From the NCBI GenBank assembly GCA_965206015.1, contig CBDBIW010000016.1, positions 1,284,764 to 1,348,763 of the forward strand: a stretch of DNA of 64,000 bases, in the 5' to 3' direction. The position numbers were made by a program, and so were the translations under genes. The notes beneath the pieces are model-generated. The model was not told the origin of the DNA and ran no database searches. It was given only the letters and a program-made list of their open reading frames with translations. The DNA is from JAJCYL01 sp965206015. GTDB taxonomy: Bacteria > Bacteroidota > Bacteroidia > Cytophagales > Cyclobacteriaceae. Positions 53,967 to 62,304 of the stretch are shown here, piece by piece. The number at the start of each line of letters is the position of its first letter. Positions within the stretch are counted from its first letter, which is position 1.

Positions 53967-56119
53967 AAAAGCCGGGGACCATATCGCGGAGCAGGCTACT
54001 GAAATTTCTTGGCATCAGGCACAACAGCCTTTCGGGTCGCATCAAACGCGGCTGGGGGAAGCAGGTGCCCAACCCGGACTATAACGGGAGGAACGACAGG
54101 TATCTGGTGCTGATAGAGAGCATCCGTGATGAGGCGGTACGGGAACGGCTAAAGGGCATGTTTTCGGAGACGGACAAGACGCAGTCCCTGTCGCTGGAAG
54201 AGGCAAAACAAGCGGGTGGATCGGTACTGGAGCGGACCGTACTGGAGGGTACGGTCAGGCACCTGGCTACGAACTCAGGCTACCTTTGCGAGCATTTTTT
54301 GCAGGAAATGGAGAAGACCTTTCAAAGCTATGCGGGCTATTATATAGGCTACAAGCTGTCGCCTGCCCGGCTTAAAATGTACGCCCGTACAGCGGCGTTT
54401 GCGGTGATTGTCCAGCGGATGTACACTATGCTGGAAGCCGAAGTGAAGGGGAAAGACTTCAAGGCGTATGAGAATGCTTTTTACGCAAATCTTTTCGCAG
54501 TGGTCCTGACTTATAAAGAGCCGTTGCAAATTATCTGTCCGGGTTCTTATGTGCGTTTTACACAGTGGGTGAGGGACAAGCTCTCTGCCGACTTTGCCCA
54601 CACGCCTGCCGATGAGCTTGTGCGGGTAAAAAACGCTAAAAACAAGGCACGTCAAAAGACACAGGAGACGCAAAAAGAGGTGATCAACCAGTGGTATGGC
54701 CAGGGGCTTACCGGGCGGCAGATTCATGAAAAGCTGAAGGTAGTGTCTGAAAAAGAGGGTTGGCCGGAGCTTTCGCAAGGGACGGTGTACCGGCACATTA
54801 ACGCGAGTGAAAACGACACGTCGCTCAGGCGTCACGGGAAGCTGGATTTTATCAATAACAGGGTTCCGGCCATCAGCCGGAGCCTGCCGGTTAAAAAGAA
54901 TGAGATTTGGGGTGTAGATGCTACCGCCCATGATGAGTTGGTGAACTGGAAGGGGAAAGTACAGAAGCAACTCTGGGTGTGCCGTGTGTTCGATTACGGG
55001 ACGATGCGGCTGCTGGGTTCCAGCACTTCTTATCGCTCCGAAGACGGTAAAATGACTACCGGAGCGATAGCCCGGGCGGTCCGGTTCTGCGGACATGCGC
55101 CCGAGTTCATCAATATGGACCGGGGCCCGGCTTATCATTATACAGCGGAGTGGTGTGAGAAGCGTCATATCCGTGTGATGGCCTCGGAGGCAGGCAGGGC
55201 AAGATCCAAGCTGATTGAGCAGCTGCTTGGCCAGCTGAGGTATTATAACATGACGCTGGACGGCTATGTGGGCCAGAACCGGACCGCCCGGATGCTGGAC
55301 AGCAAAGTATCGGGGGACCGCTACGATGAAGCTAAAAGATCGGCTCCGGGCTATACGGAGGCAGTACGCCACGCCGTAGAGGATACGCAGGCGGCCTGGA
55401 ACAGTCATGTGATTAAAAAATCAGGTAAAACGCCCGATGAGCTATGGGCAGAAAAAGAAAGCCATACGGGTGTGTTAGCACCGGTCGTTCTGGCAGGCTA
55501 CTACGGTCACCAGCATCAGGTGAAGCCGGGCCTTGGCGGGCTGACGGTTCACCGGGACCTGGAGGAGATGACTTTTTTCCCGGCGGTGGATACGGGGAAG
55601 GCCCGTACGGCGGCAGTTTATTTTTTCAAGAAACATTTCAAAAGGGAGCGTGGGAGAAAGCGGCTGACGGTGTGCTGTCCGGACGGTTATACTGTGGCTT
55701 ATGTGTTTGACAAGCCGCTGGCAGAAGGTGGATGTCACCTGATGACGATGCCCAGGAAGCCTGAAGTGGCCCTGGTGGCCGGGACGAAGGCGGAACGTGA
55801 ATTATTGTCACAATTCCAGGCCTTTCAGAAAGCGTATTCAACCCGTGCAGAAGAGACCCTTGAACAAGCGGCAGCAGTGTACGGAGGGCACGTGGATCAT
55901 GCGTTTTTCGAGGCGGTAAAAGCCGAAAAATACACGGGTCAGAGCCGACAATTACACCCGGAGAGCAAGGCATTCTTACGACTGGAGGATAGCGGCCTTG
56001 TGGACGGGGACGGGGTGATCCATGAGGAAAGCCCGGCCTTTGAATATGAAGACAAAACAGACCCGGATACCGGGGAGGTTGTTACCATCAGAAAGTTAAA
56101 AATGAAAAATGCCCAATGA
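53963..56119 (+). CDS. MuA-like transposase
   Basis: This 718-residue DDE recombinase inserts and replicates the phage genome by transposition. The N-terminal 280 residues would bind the end repeats, including a helix-turn-helix at about 215-280 (GLTGRQIHEKLKVVSEKEGW). The rve-type core has candidate catalytic residues at about D318 (WGVDATAHDELV), D385 (INMDRGPAYHY) and E418 (ARSKLIEQLLGQL). A Mu-transposase C-terminal barrel domain follows (about 500-600), then a tail that in Mu contacts MuB. Length is close to MuA (663). The MuB-like gene follows directly, overlapping or within 31 bases. Confidence 0.93.
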   Translation: MKKPGTISRSRLLKFLGIRHNSLSGRIKRGWGKQVPNPDYNGRNDRYLVLIESIRDEAVRERLKGMFSETDKTQSLSLEEAKQAGGSVLERTVLEGTVRHLATNSGYLCEHFLQEMEKTFQSYAGYYIGYKLSPARLKMYARTAAFAVIVQRMYTMLEAEVKGKDFKAYENAFYANLFAVVLTYKEPLQIICPGSYVRFTQWVRDKLSADFAHTPADELVRVKNAKNKARQKTQETQKEVINQWYGQGLTGRQIHEKLKVVSEKEGWPELSQGTVYRHINASENDTSLRRHGKLDFINNRVPAISRSLPVKKNEIWGVDATAHDELVNWKGKVQKQLWVCRVFDYGTMRLLGSSTSYRSEDGKMTTGAIARAVRFCGHAPEFINMDRGPAYHYTAEWCEKRHIRVMASEAGRARSKLIEQLLGQLRYYNMTLDGYVGQNRTARMLDSKVSGDRYDEAKRSAPGYTEAVRHAVEDTQAAWNSHVIKKSGKTPDELWAEKESHTGVLAPVVLAGYYGHQHQVKPGLGGLTVHRDLEEMTFFPAVDTGKARTAAVYFFKKHFKRERGRKRLTVCCPDGYTVAYVFDKPLAEGGCHLMTMPRKPEVALVAGTKAERELLSQFQAFQKAYSTRAEETLEQAAAVYGGHVDHAFFEAVKAEKYTGQSRQLHPESKAFLRLEDSGLVDGDGVIHEESPAFEYEDKTDPDTGEVVTIRKLKMKNAQ

Positions 56120-56150
56120 CCCTGCCTGCGGCAGGAATGGAAACCGTATC

Positions 56151-57122
56151 ATGAAAATCGGGAATACTATGGAAGAAGTAACTATGAAAGAAGAAACCGC
56201 ACACCAGCCCGGGGCTGTGAATGGATTACAACACAGGGCGAAAACAATGCTTGACCAGGTGAGTCATAGCAAGCATTTGAATAATGAGGTGTTGTCCTCG
56301 ATAGTGGGACGCGGACGCTCGACGGTGAGCGAGATCAGAAACGGAAAGAAGGCGTATAGCGAGGGGGTGTTGAACCAGATCATTAATCGCTTGTCGGCTT
56401 ACCTGCCCGATGAAATCCGTCCGACTTCCCAGTCCTCCATGTTGCAAAAGATATGCGAGGGGTGCCTGGCAGAGGTGGACCTTAGAATGGTCACCGGGGA
56501 CACCGGACTGGGCAAGACGATGGTATTAAAAGATTTTTCGGCAAATACGGTGCAAGCCTGGTACCTGAAAATTGGCCAGTCGATGACCCAGACGATGTTT
56601 TTAAAACGAGTGGCACTCGCCATAGGCTGCAAGGTACTGCACTACCGGCGGGATCATATTTTCGGGCAAATTGGAAATCGTTTGGACGAAAAGGGCAGAA
56701 TGGTGCTCCTGATAGACGAGTGCGAGGTGTTATCGATGGCGACGCTGAAGGTGGTCAAACACCTTCATAATGCTTTTGAAGGCAGCCTGGGCATTGTGGT
56801 GGCGGGCGTACCGTCGCTCAAACTGCGCCTGATGCGCATGGGCGGGATTGATGCAAAAGATTACCAGTTGATCAGGCCGTCCAATGAGTACACGACGCTG
56901 TTCCGACGGTGCAAATTCTTTCAACTTGGCCAGATACAGCCTTCGGATGTGAGATGTTTTACCGGCGGTTACGGGTCAGTGCCCAAAAAGGTGGTGAACT
57001 ATTTATTCAAGCGATGCTGGAACTACGACTACCTGGTGAAGCTGCTGGAGAAAGCCCGCCGGATGCAGGTGGACTTCTCTACGGTGATGGTAGAGGATCT
57101 GGACAAGATAACGATTTATTGA
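56151..57122 (+). CDS. MuB-like AAA ATPase, target DNA activator
   Basis: This ATP-dependent DNA-binding protein selects and delivers target DNA to the transposase. An N-terminal HTH (VLSSIVGRGRSTVSEIRNGK) is followed by the AAA core with Walker A GDTGLGKT (about residues 115-122), Walker B VLLIDE (about 185) and GIVVAGVPSLK as a sensor-like strand. I chose ATG 56151; ATG 56109 overlaps the transposase stop and adds 14 residues. Its TGA overlaps the TTG start of the next gene. Confidence 0.9.
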   Translation: MKIGNTMEEVTMKEETAHQPGAVNGLQHRAKTMLDQVSHSKHLNNEVLSSIVGRGRSTVSEIRNGKKAYSEGVLNQIINRLSAYLPDEIRPTSQSSMLQKICEGCLAEVDLRMVTGDTGLGKTMVLKDFSANTVQAWYLKIGQSMTQTMFLKRVALAIGCKVLHYRRDHIFGQIGNRLDEKGRMVLLIDECEVLSMATLKVVKHLHNAFEGSLGIVVAGVPSLKLRLMRMGGIDAKDYQLIRPSNEYTTLFRRCKFFQLGQIQPSDVRCFTGGYGSVPKKVVNYLFKRCWNYDYLVKLLEKARRMQVDFSTVMVEDLDKITIY

Positions 57123-57340
57123 AGTTGAACAAGCAGGAGATCATATCGGAGAGAAACAAGAGCATTTGTGAAGACTTCAAAAGGATTCACGACAAAAGAG
57201 GTTTGCGATTGAACCTTACCCTGAAAAAACTGGCCAGAAAATACGGACTGATGCCTAATTATATCTGGCGGATTGTTTCGGGCAAGATAGACGCCCGCTA
57301 TAAAGTAAAAACATCACCGGACAAAATAAAGGATGTCTGA
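57119..57340 (+). CDS. Small HTH-like early protein
   Basis: This 73-residue basic protein begins with TTG, which overlaps the MuB-like stop (TTGA). The C-terminal half, LTLKKLARKYGLMPNYIWRI, fits a helix-turn-helix. No family is recognised. The tight coupling to the MuB-like gene supports it as a real gene. Confidence 0.6.
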   Translation: MKLNKQEIISERNKSICEDFKRIHDKRGLRLNLTLKKLARKYGLMPNYIWRIVSGKIDARYKVKTSPDKIKDV

Positions 57341-57357
57341 TGCATGCAAAATGAAGA

Positions 57358-58335
57358 ATGTATAAAGAGATCAGCTATAGGGTAGAAGTGAATGGATCGG
57401 GCTTAAAGCAAATCGAATCGGTGCGTGTGGTGAAAAGCATTGATGCATTGACCGACACGGCCGAGGTACGGATGCCGGGACAGCACTACGGATACCAGAC
57501 GGGGATAGAAAAGAAGATCAAACGCCATGACCCGGTGACCATCCATCTGGGCTACGATGGGAATATGGAGCAGGAATTTACCGGCTATGTGAAGTCGGTG
57601 AGCACGGACAATTCGGTAATCATCGCCTGTGAGGACAGTATGACGCTGCTGAAAAAAGAAGTGAAGCCCAGGGCATTTAAAAACGTGACGGTGGAAGAGT
57701 TGGTCAACTACGTGGTCCGGGAAACAAAAGCACCGCTTTCGGTGAAGTCGTTGCACGATGCAGGCTCGGTGAAATTCACTGCGTTTCAAACCGGTCATGC
57801 CGATGGCTTTGGGGTACTGGAAAAATTACAACAATCTACCGGGTTGCAGTTCTATGTGCGCAGCAGTGATTTGTTTATTGCCATTGCCTATCTGGGCGAA
57901 CTCGGTAAAGAGGTGAAGTACGATTTTACGCGTCAAAAAAATGCAGTCATCCGGAGTTTGCTCAAGTATCGCCGCCGCGGCGAACGTTCCGTGCAGGTGG
58001 AAGTCACAGGAGTTTCAAAAACCGGGCAGCGCAAGAAGGTGAAAGCCGGAGCGGACGGTGGTGACAAATTCACCATTTATAAGTATGACGTGGACTTTGA
58101 CTCTTTGGACAAGATAGCGGAGTCGGAAGTGTCCAGGTATCAAACCGAGGGTTACGAGGGGGATCTGGAGGTTCTTTTAGTGCCTTATTGTACGTATGGT
58201 TACGGGGTGTCTTTGTACGACCCACAGTACCCGGAGCGTACCATGCACAGCTATTTTATAGAGTCGGTGGAGTCCGGCATCCATGCGAATAAAGGGGGTT
58301 ATCGCCGTATCAGTTTAGGCAAAAGAATAAGCTGA
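57358..58335 (+). CDS. Phage late control D/baseplate hub protein
   Basis: This 325-residue protein resembles the gpD/gp27-like baseplate hub family: an N-terminal YRVEVNGSGLKQIESVRVVK, a LVNYVVRETKAPLSVKSLHD segment and a middle of the GVLEKLQQSTGLQFYVRSSD kind, then a C-terminal part ending GYRRISLGKRI. Such hubs form the ring at the tail tip that carries the spike. The stop overlaps the next gene as TGATG. Finding a structural gene directly after transposition genes is odd for a Mu-like phage, where hub genes sit at the far end of the late region. Confidence 0.8.
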   Translation: MYKEISYRVEVNGSGLKQIESVRVVKSIDALTDTAEVRMPGQHYGYQTGIEKKIKRHDPVTIHLGYDGNMEQEFTGYVKSVSTDNSVIIACEDSMTLLKKEVKPRAFKNVTVEELVNYVVRETKAPLSVKSLHDAGSVKFTAFQTGHADGFGVLEKLQQSTGLQFYVRSSDLFIAIAYLGELGKEVKYDFTRQKNAVIRSLLKYRRRGERSVQVEVTGVSKTGQRKKVKAGADGGDKFTIYKYDVDFDSLDKIAESEVSRYQTEGYEGDLEVLLVPYCTYGYGVSLYDPQYPERTMHSYFIESVESGIHANKGGYRRISLGKRIS

Positions 58336-58856
58336 TGGACGGTAGAAGGCAGTTGATAGAGCTATTAAGTCAGGTGCGGGGAGATTATCCTTACTCCCGT
58401 CTGGCCACGGTAGAGGAAGTAGCAGGCACGACCTGCCGGGTGAAGCTGCTGGAGAGTGAAGAGGAACTGGAGCCGGTCCGGCTGATAGCACTGGAAGACG
58501 ACGGGATAACGGACTACTGGGTGGTTTACCCCCGTGTGGGCAGTATCGTGCGGGTGTCGCCGCTATACGAGGGTCATGTGTATTTCGTGAGCGGCTTTAC
58601 AGAAGTGGAGCGGTTTGAGCATATAAATGGTGACACCTCGGTGACGATCACGGCTAAAGCTATTGCGCTGATCACCGGAGACAAGTTGTCTATCGGGAAT
58701 GGCAGGGTGTCTTTGAAGCAGCTGTTGGAAGATATTGTGGAGGCTATCCAGACACTGAAACTGGCTACGAATATGGGAGCTACGAATGCTCCTTTGCCTC
58801 CGAGCATTGAAAAATGCAATGCGTTACTGGAGCATATTAACGAACTATTCAAATAA
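58335..58856 (+). CDS. Baseplate spike (gpV/gp5 OB-fold type) protein
   Basis: This 173-residue protein has an N-terminal OB-like region (about 20-100: ATVEEVAGTTCRVKLLESEE, WVVYPRVGSIVRVSP). A short beta-repeat stretch follows (DTSVTITAKAIALITGDKLSI) like the needle of phage spikes, ending in a helix (CNALLEHINELF). It matches the gpV/VgrG-like spike seen next to hub proteins. It is translationally coupled to the hub gene (TGATG). Together they would make a tail tip or injection spike. Confidence 0.75.
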   Translation: MDGRRQLIELLSQVRGDYPYSRLATVEEVAGTTCRVKLLESEEELEPVRLIALEDDGITDYWVVYPRVGSIVRVSPLYEGHVYFVSGFTEVERFEHINGDTSVTITAKAIALITGDKLSIGNGRVSLKQLLEDIVEAIQTLKLATNMGATNAPLPPSIEKCNALLEHINELFK

Positions 58857-58860
58857 GAAC

Positions 58861-59082
58861 ATGGCACTGGATAAAACGACCTTGAAGAACGACTTGAAAA
58901 AGATTTTAGAGGGCATGAGAGACGAGACAGCAAACGTCGATGATGCCCTGGCCGGGAAGCTGGCTTCGGCTATTGACAAATACATTAAAACGGCGGATAT
59001 TCCTTCGGGGATAGCGGTATCGACCGCCGGGAGTGCGGCGGCACAGACCGGAGCTACCGTCGCCACGGCGAAACTGGTTTAG
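58861..59082 (+). CDS. Small phage protein after spike gene
   Basis: This 73-residue protein starts at ATG 58861 (MALDKTTLKNDLKKILEGMR), four bases past the spike gene stop. The N-terminal half is helical; the C-terminal IAVSTAGSAAAQTGATVATA is Ala/Gly/Thr rich, as found in small proteins encoded beside baseplate genes. Function unknown; a spike or tube accessory is plausible. Confidence 0.65.
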   Translation: MALDKTTLKNDLKKILEGMRDETANVDDALAGKLASAIDKYIKTADIPSGIAVSTAGSAAAQTGATVATAKLV

Positions 59083-59092
59083 CGAATGAAAA

Positions 59093-59566
59093 ATGAGAAA
59101 GCAAAAAACAACCCATATCGCAAGGATCAGAAAGGCTTACGCCTGGAATCAACAGCATATCCGTGCCGCTTTCGGCTGGAGCGAAGACACCTGCAACAAC
59201 CAGTGGCTGGACATGGGGCATGCCTTTTTGGAAGGGCACTACCCCGTGAAGGATGCGAAATATGCAGGTTATCATCGGATGATCGCCGCTGACTGGAAGT
59301 TTTGGAACTGGTGGCTGGCCGAATGGAAGCAGCAGGAGGCGTACTGCCTGCGCCTCTCCGGTAAAGCAAATGTTGTACTTACGCCGAAATACTACCGGGT
59401 CGTAATGTCCTGTCTGCTGGATGACGGGCGGGTGGAAACGAGTTTTTTTAATCATTATATCTACAAATTAAAATCAATAAAAAATGGAAGCAATTCAGAC
59501 AGAAAGCAAACAGAAGAGCGATCGAAACATCGCCAGGGAACTGCTCGGGCAGTACAAGTCGTATGA
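59093..59566 (+). CDS. Hypothetical phage protein, Trp/Tyr rich
   Basis: This 157-residue protein begins MRKQKTTHIARIRKAYAWNQ and has an unusual tryptophan-rich middle (WKFWNWWLAEWKQQEAYCLR). No family is recognised. Its last 83 bases overlap the Gam-like gene in another frame, so the end might be shorter in practice if a frame error exists, but both frames look coding. Confidence 0.6.
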   Translation: MRKQKTTHIARIRKAYAWNQQHIRAAFGWSEDTCNNQWLDMGHAFLEGHYPVKDAKYAGYHRMIAADWKFWNWWLAEWKQQEAYCLRLSGKANVVLTPKYYRVVMSCLLDDGRVETSFFNHYIYKLKSIKNGSNSDRKQTEERSKHRQGTARAVQVV

Positions 59567-59882
59567 TCAGACACAGAAAGAAAGCAGCCACGAAAAGAAG
59601 GCCATTGAACTGGCCCTGCTGGAAATAGCCGAACGTCATCCGGAATGGTTTGACGGAAAGACGGCCCACTTCGAGGGTGGCAGACTCAAATGGGTGGCCA
59701 GCAGCAAGATCGAGTTGCCGGAGGACTTCGACATGAAAACGTTCAAAAAGAAGTTCCCCAACCTTGTCCGTGTCATTGAGCAGGTACAACTCGGCAAAGC
59801 CAGGGCCTACGTGGGAGACCCGAACTATGAGAAGTTCGGCATTGAAATCATGACCTACGATACTTTTAAAGTAGAGGTATGA
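59484..59882 (+). CDS. Gam-like host-nuclease inhibitor
   Basis: This 132-residue protein has a charged helical N-terminus, then AIELALLEIAERHPEWF followed by strands (GKTAHFEGGRLKWVASSKIE) and ends FGIEIMTYDTFKVEV. This order of long helix, threonine/lysine beta strands and final strand fits the Mu Gam family, which binds DNA ends and protects phage DNA from RecBCD-type nucleases. Mu Gam is about 174 residues, so this one is short. Position after the transposition genes also fits. Confidence 0.6.
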   Translation: MEAIQTESKQKSDRNIARELLGQYKSYDQTQKESSHEKKAIELALLEIAERHPEWFDGKTAHFEGGRLKWVASSKIELPEDFDMKTFKKKFPNLVRVIEQVQLGKARAYVGDPNYEKFGIEIMTYDTFKVEV

Positions 59883-60289
59883 GCCGCTATCGCCACTATT
59901 TCGCACTGGAGAAACGGCTTCAACATGCAGGCTGCCTCATTGATCGCAGTGAGGTAGTCCTGGAAATAACCGAAGGCCGTACCCACAGCCTTCGGGAACT
60001 GACCCACCCGGAGTACACCAGGCTGATTGACAAAATGGGACAGGTGGCAGGCAGGGTTCATGACGGCGCAGACAACCGGATGCGGCGCAAGGTGATCGCC
60101 CTGTTTCGCAAGATGGGCTATGAAAACGAAGCAGGAACAAAAGCCGACATGCGTGCTATTTATACCTGGGTGAAAAAGTACGGAAAATTCCACAAGTCCC
60201 TGAACCAGCACAGCCGGGCGGAACTGGCGGGGCTGGTCACGCAGGCCGAACTGATGTACCAAAGTCATTTGAAGGAGGTACACCGATGA
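59879..60289 (+). CDS. GemA/gp16-like early protein
   Basis: This 136-residue protein overlaps the Gam-like stop by ATGA. Its second half (DNRMRRKVIALFRKMGYENE, DMRAIYTWVKKYGKFHKSLN, RAELAGLVTQAELM) resembles the C-terminal module of Mu gp16/GemA-type regulators found in many Mu-like phages. GemA in Mu modulates host gene expression through gyrase. The assignment is tentative; the N-terminal half (FALEKRLQHAGCLIDRSEVV) is not recognised. Confidence 0.5.
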   Translation: MSRYRHYFALEKRLQHAGCLIDRSEVVLEITEGRTHSLRELTHPEYTRLIDKMGQVAGRVHDGADNRMRRKVIALFRKMGYENEAGTKADMRAIYTWVKKYGKFHKSLNQHSRAELAGLVTQAELMYQSHLKEVHR

Positions 60290-60438
60290 AAAAAGAAGCA
60301 CACATGACAAAGGATGAAATCGCAGCAGACAAAATGATAAAGGAAATGCAGGATGCAGGCATGACCCCCGATGATATGTTACGGATAATCCGCATGGCTC
60401 GCAGGAAGTACCTGGCTCAAAAAGCAATGAAACCATGA
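60286..60438 (+). CDS. 50-residue early phage protein
   Basis: This small frame (MKKEAHMTKDEIAADKMIKE, then a helical, basic C-terminus ending YLAQKAMKP) is linked by ATGA overlaps to both neighbours (60286-60289 and 60435-60438). A good purine-rich ribosome site (GAAGGAGG) precedes it. Function unknown. The double overlap makes it likely to be real. Confidence 0.65.
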   Translation: MKKEAHMTKDEIAADKMIKEMQDAGMTPDDMLRIIRMARRKYLAQKAMKP

Positions 60439-60890
60439 CCGGCCCTGAAAAGATATTGAACCGCAAATCGGCCTCAAAAGCCGAGCTGCGACAGGCACTG
60501 GCCCATGCGCTGGGAGTGGCCTGTCCTGAATGGGGCAAAACCAGTGTTACGGTTCATTCCAGATGCAGGGAGGTATTTTTAAAAGCCTTTGAAAAACATA
60601 CCGGTATAGCCTACCCGTGGCAGGCAAAGGATGCACAATGTTTGAACCGTATTATTAAAAAGCTCTACGGGGTTGCTAAAGTGGAACACCCCGGCGATGA
60701 GGATATCGTTCATTGGTTCGATTCTGTGATCAGACACCTTCCCCAGTGGTACATTGACCGCCTGAGCGTGTGTAAAATAGACGGGAGTTTTCCCGAAATC
60801 ATAGCAGAAATAAGCAAGCATGGAACTGATAAAAAAGGAAACATCTCAGCTCAGTACAAGCAGCGAATACTTGACGATCTATGCACCTGA
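60435..60890 (+). CDS. Hypothetical early phage protein
   Basis: This 151-residue protein contains YPWQAKDAQCLNRIIKKLYG near residue 54 and IDRLSVCKIDGSFPEIIAEI near residue 107. The WxAKD...LxxIIKKL pattern occurs in phage proteins near replication genes, but I cannot name a family. Its last 71 bases overlap the next gene in a different frame. Confidence 0.6.
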   Translation: MTGPEKILNRKSASKAELRQALAHALGVACPEWGKTSVTVHSRCREVFLKAFEKHTGIAYPWQAKDAQCLNRIIKKLYGVAKVEHPGDEDIVHWFDSVIRHLPQWYIDRLSVCKIDGSFPEIIAEISKHGTDKKGNISAQYKQRILDDLCT

Positions 60891-61443
60891 AGCCCTGACC
60901 AGGCATTATCGGGAAGTACGTACGGTAGCCCAGGCACTGGATGCCCCCAGCCACAGTCTGGGAAAGCTCGAACATGCGCTGGGTACCGAAAAGGTGCAAG
61001 CCCTGATCAAGTTGCAACTGGTGTACCTGAATGAAATGCTGGATTTGAAGCGTCCTTTAGGCGAGTTGCAGATCGATGAGACAGCCGCAGAGGTAGCAGC
61101 CATCCATCGTCACCTGACCATGGCCGATGTGCATGTGATCATGCGAAGGGCAGGGTCGGGGCATTATGGGGAGTTTTATGAGAGTCTGACCATGCCCAAG
61201 GTACTTGGCTGGTTCGCCGACTACTTTGAAGAGCGATGCGATGTGGCAGCCCAACGCTCTCTGGATCACCATGCACAGGTAAAAGAATGGAACGACACCT
61301 CCCGCAAGAGCAATGAAGAGAAAGAACGGGAAACCTTTGCCATGGCCAGGACACACTATATGATGGAAAAAGCCCGGCGTGGAACCCATCAGCAGGGCAA
61401 TACTGAGAAAAAAAAGCAGACAGATGGAGGAAAAAAGCATTGA
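60820..61443 (+). CDS. Hypothetical early phage protein
   Basis: This 207-residue, largely helical protein has a conserved-looking block ETAAEVAAIHRHLTMADVHV followed by YGEFYESLTMPKVLGWFADY and a charged C-terminal tail (KEKERETFAMARTHYMMEKA with slight variation). I do not recognise the family; similar architecture appears in early regions of Bacteroidota transposable phages. It overlaps both neighbours out of frame (71 bases upstream, 20 downstream). Confidence 0.6.
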   Translation: MELIKKETSQLSTSSEYLTIYAPEALTRHYREVRTVAQALDAPSHSLGKLEHALGTEKVQALIKLQLVYLNEMLDLKRPLGELQIDETAAEVAAIHRHLTMADVHVIMRRAGSGHYGEFYESLTMPKVLGWFADYFEERCDVAAQRSLDHHAQVKEWNDTSRKSNEEKERETFAMARTHYMMEKARRGTHQQGNTEKKKQTDGGKKH

Positions 61444-61648
61444 AGGGCGATTAAAACGACTAAAAAAGCGTGATGAGCTGGTCATAGAGCGTTTTCCGGC
61501 ATTAGGTGCCGAGCAGTACAAAGGGAAAAAGAAGTTCACCAACGAGGCCATTCTGGCCATGCTGTCCGATGAGTTTCCGCCCCTGAGCGAGGCCTGCATC
61601 GGGAAGATTGTCTTTGGCAGGGTGGAGTACAGATCGGGGGGGAAATGA
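61424..61648 (+). CDS. Small early phage protein
   Basis: This 74-residue protein starts at ATG 61424 (MEEKSIEGRLKRLKKRDELV), inside the end of the previous gene, and has a C-terminal FTNEAILAMLSDEFPPLSEA which could be a helix-turn-helix. The stop overlaps the next ATG (ATGA). Function unknown. Confidence 0.6.
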   Translation: MEEKSIEGRLKRLKKRDELVIERFPALGAEQYKGKKKFTNEAILAMLSDEFPPLSEACIGKIVFGRVEYRSGGK

Positions 61649-61770
61649 ACCATGGCAGTTTATTCAGCGGCATTGGACTACCTTTTGCCATGAGTGAGTT
61701 TGATCACCCTTTTATTTTGGAAAATGGCTCAAAAACTTTAGATGAAATTATTTTAGTCAACACTTTTTAA
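61645..61770 (+). pseudogene. DNA cytosine-5 methyltransferase stub
   Basis: The 41-residue frame starts MNHGSLFSGIG, the SAM-binding motif I of C5 DNA methyltransferases (usual form GSLFSGIGGF), at the ATGA junction where a full gene would start. After LPFAMSEFDH it leaves the family and ends in unrelated residues. Everything carrying the catalytic PC motif and target recognition is missing. It is best read as an internal deletion of a phage self-protection methyltransferase. Confidence 0.6.
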
Positions 61771-61777
61771 TCAAATT

Positions 61778-62098
61778 ATGAAATATTCAGAAAAGGTTCA
61801 GCAGGCAAGATTCAGCAAGTTAGAGGAGGCTCGCAAGAATCTCCGGGAAGCGTACAACCTAATAGAAAAAGCGGTAGGAGATACCCGCATATATTCCTAC
61901 GTCGAGCCTGGCATTCTCGAAAGCATTTCAAAATTAATTTCAGAAGGTCACGGTTTCCTTTGTGAAGATCAGAACATTGATACAATCATTCAAATGCTCA
62001 GGGAAGGCCCCCCTAAACCAGATACCCTGAATTTTCATACCATGAATTTTAAAACAGCAGAAGAAAGAGCAGAAGAAGAAGAATTTGATGATGAATAG
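61778..62098 (+). CDS. Hypothetical small acidic protein
   Basis: This 106-residue protein (MKYSEKVQQARFSKLEEARK start, acidic ERAEEEEFDDE end) is predicted mostly helical. No family is recognised. It lies just after the methyltransferase stub, and its A+T content is higher than the early operon before it, so it may have been acquired with the deletion event. Confidence 0.6.
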   Translation: MKYSEKVQQARFSKLEEARKNLREAYNLIEKAVGDTRIYSYVEPGILESISKLISEGHGFLCEDQNIDTIIQMLREGPPKPDTLNFHTMNFKTAEERAEEEEFDDE

Positions 62099-62111
62099 CT
62101 GGTAGCTGGAA

Positions 62112-62126
62112 GGGGGGGGGGGGGGG
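62112..62126. repeat. Run of 15 G between convergent genes
   Basis: Fifteen consecutive G lie 14 bases after the stop of the last plus-strand early gene. GCCC and a run of nine T follow at about 62147-62159, so G-run/CCC pairing plus T run could terminate transcription. Such runs are also prone to length change. Confidence 0.6.
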
Positions 62127-62304
62127 TACAGCTTATGACAAGGCCTGCCCTTTTTTTTTGTGGGAAGAGCACAATCAGAAGAGCCCGGGATTCGTATCTT
62201 TCAGATCAAATCCGTATCTTTACCTCAAGTGCGGTCGGGAGGCCGTGCCCGGCGTAAGAAACCGGTTAAGTCTCGGGCCCTGTCGTTTAACAGGGTACCC
62301 GGGC

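Noticed and set aside
54275..55408. A 377-codon minus-strand frame inside the MuA-like gene
   Set aside because: It is a shadow of a high G+C gene; the plus strand encodes a clear transposase with catalytic motifs.
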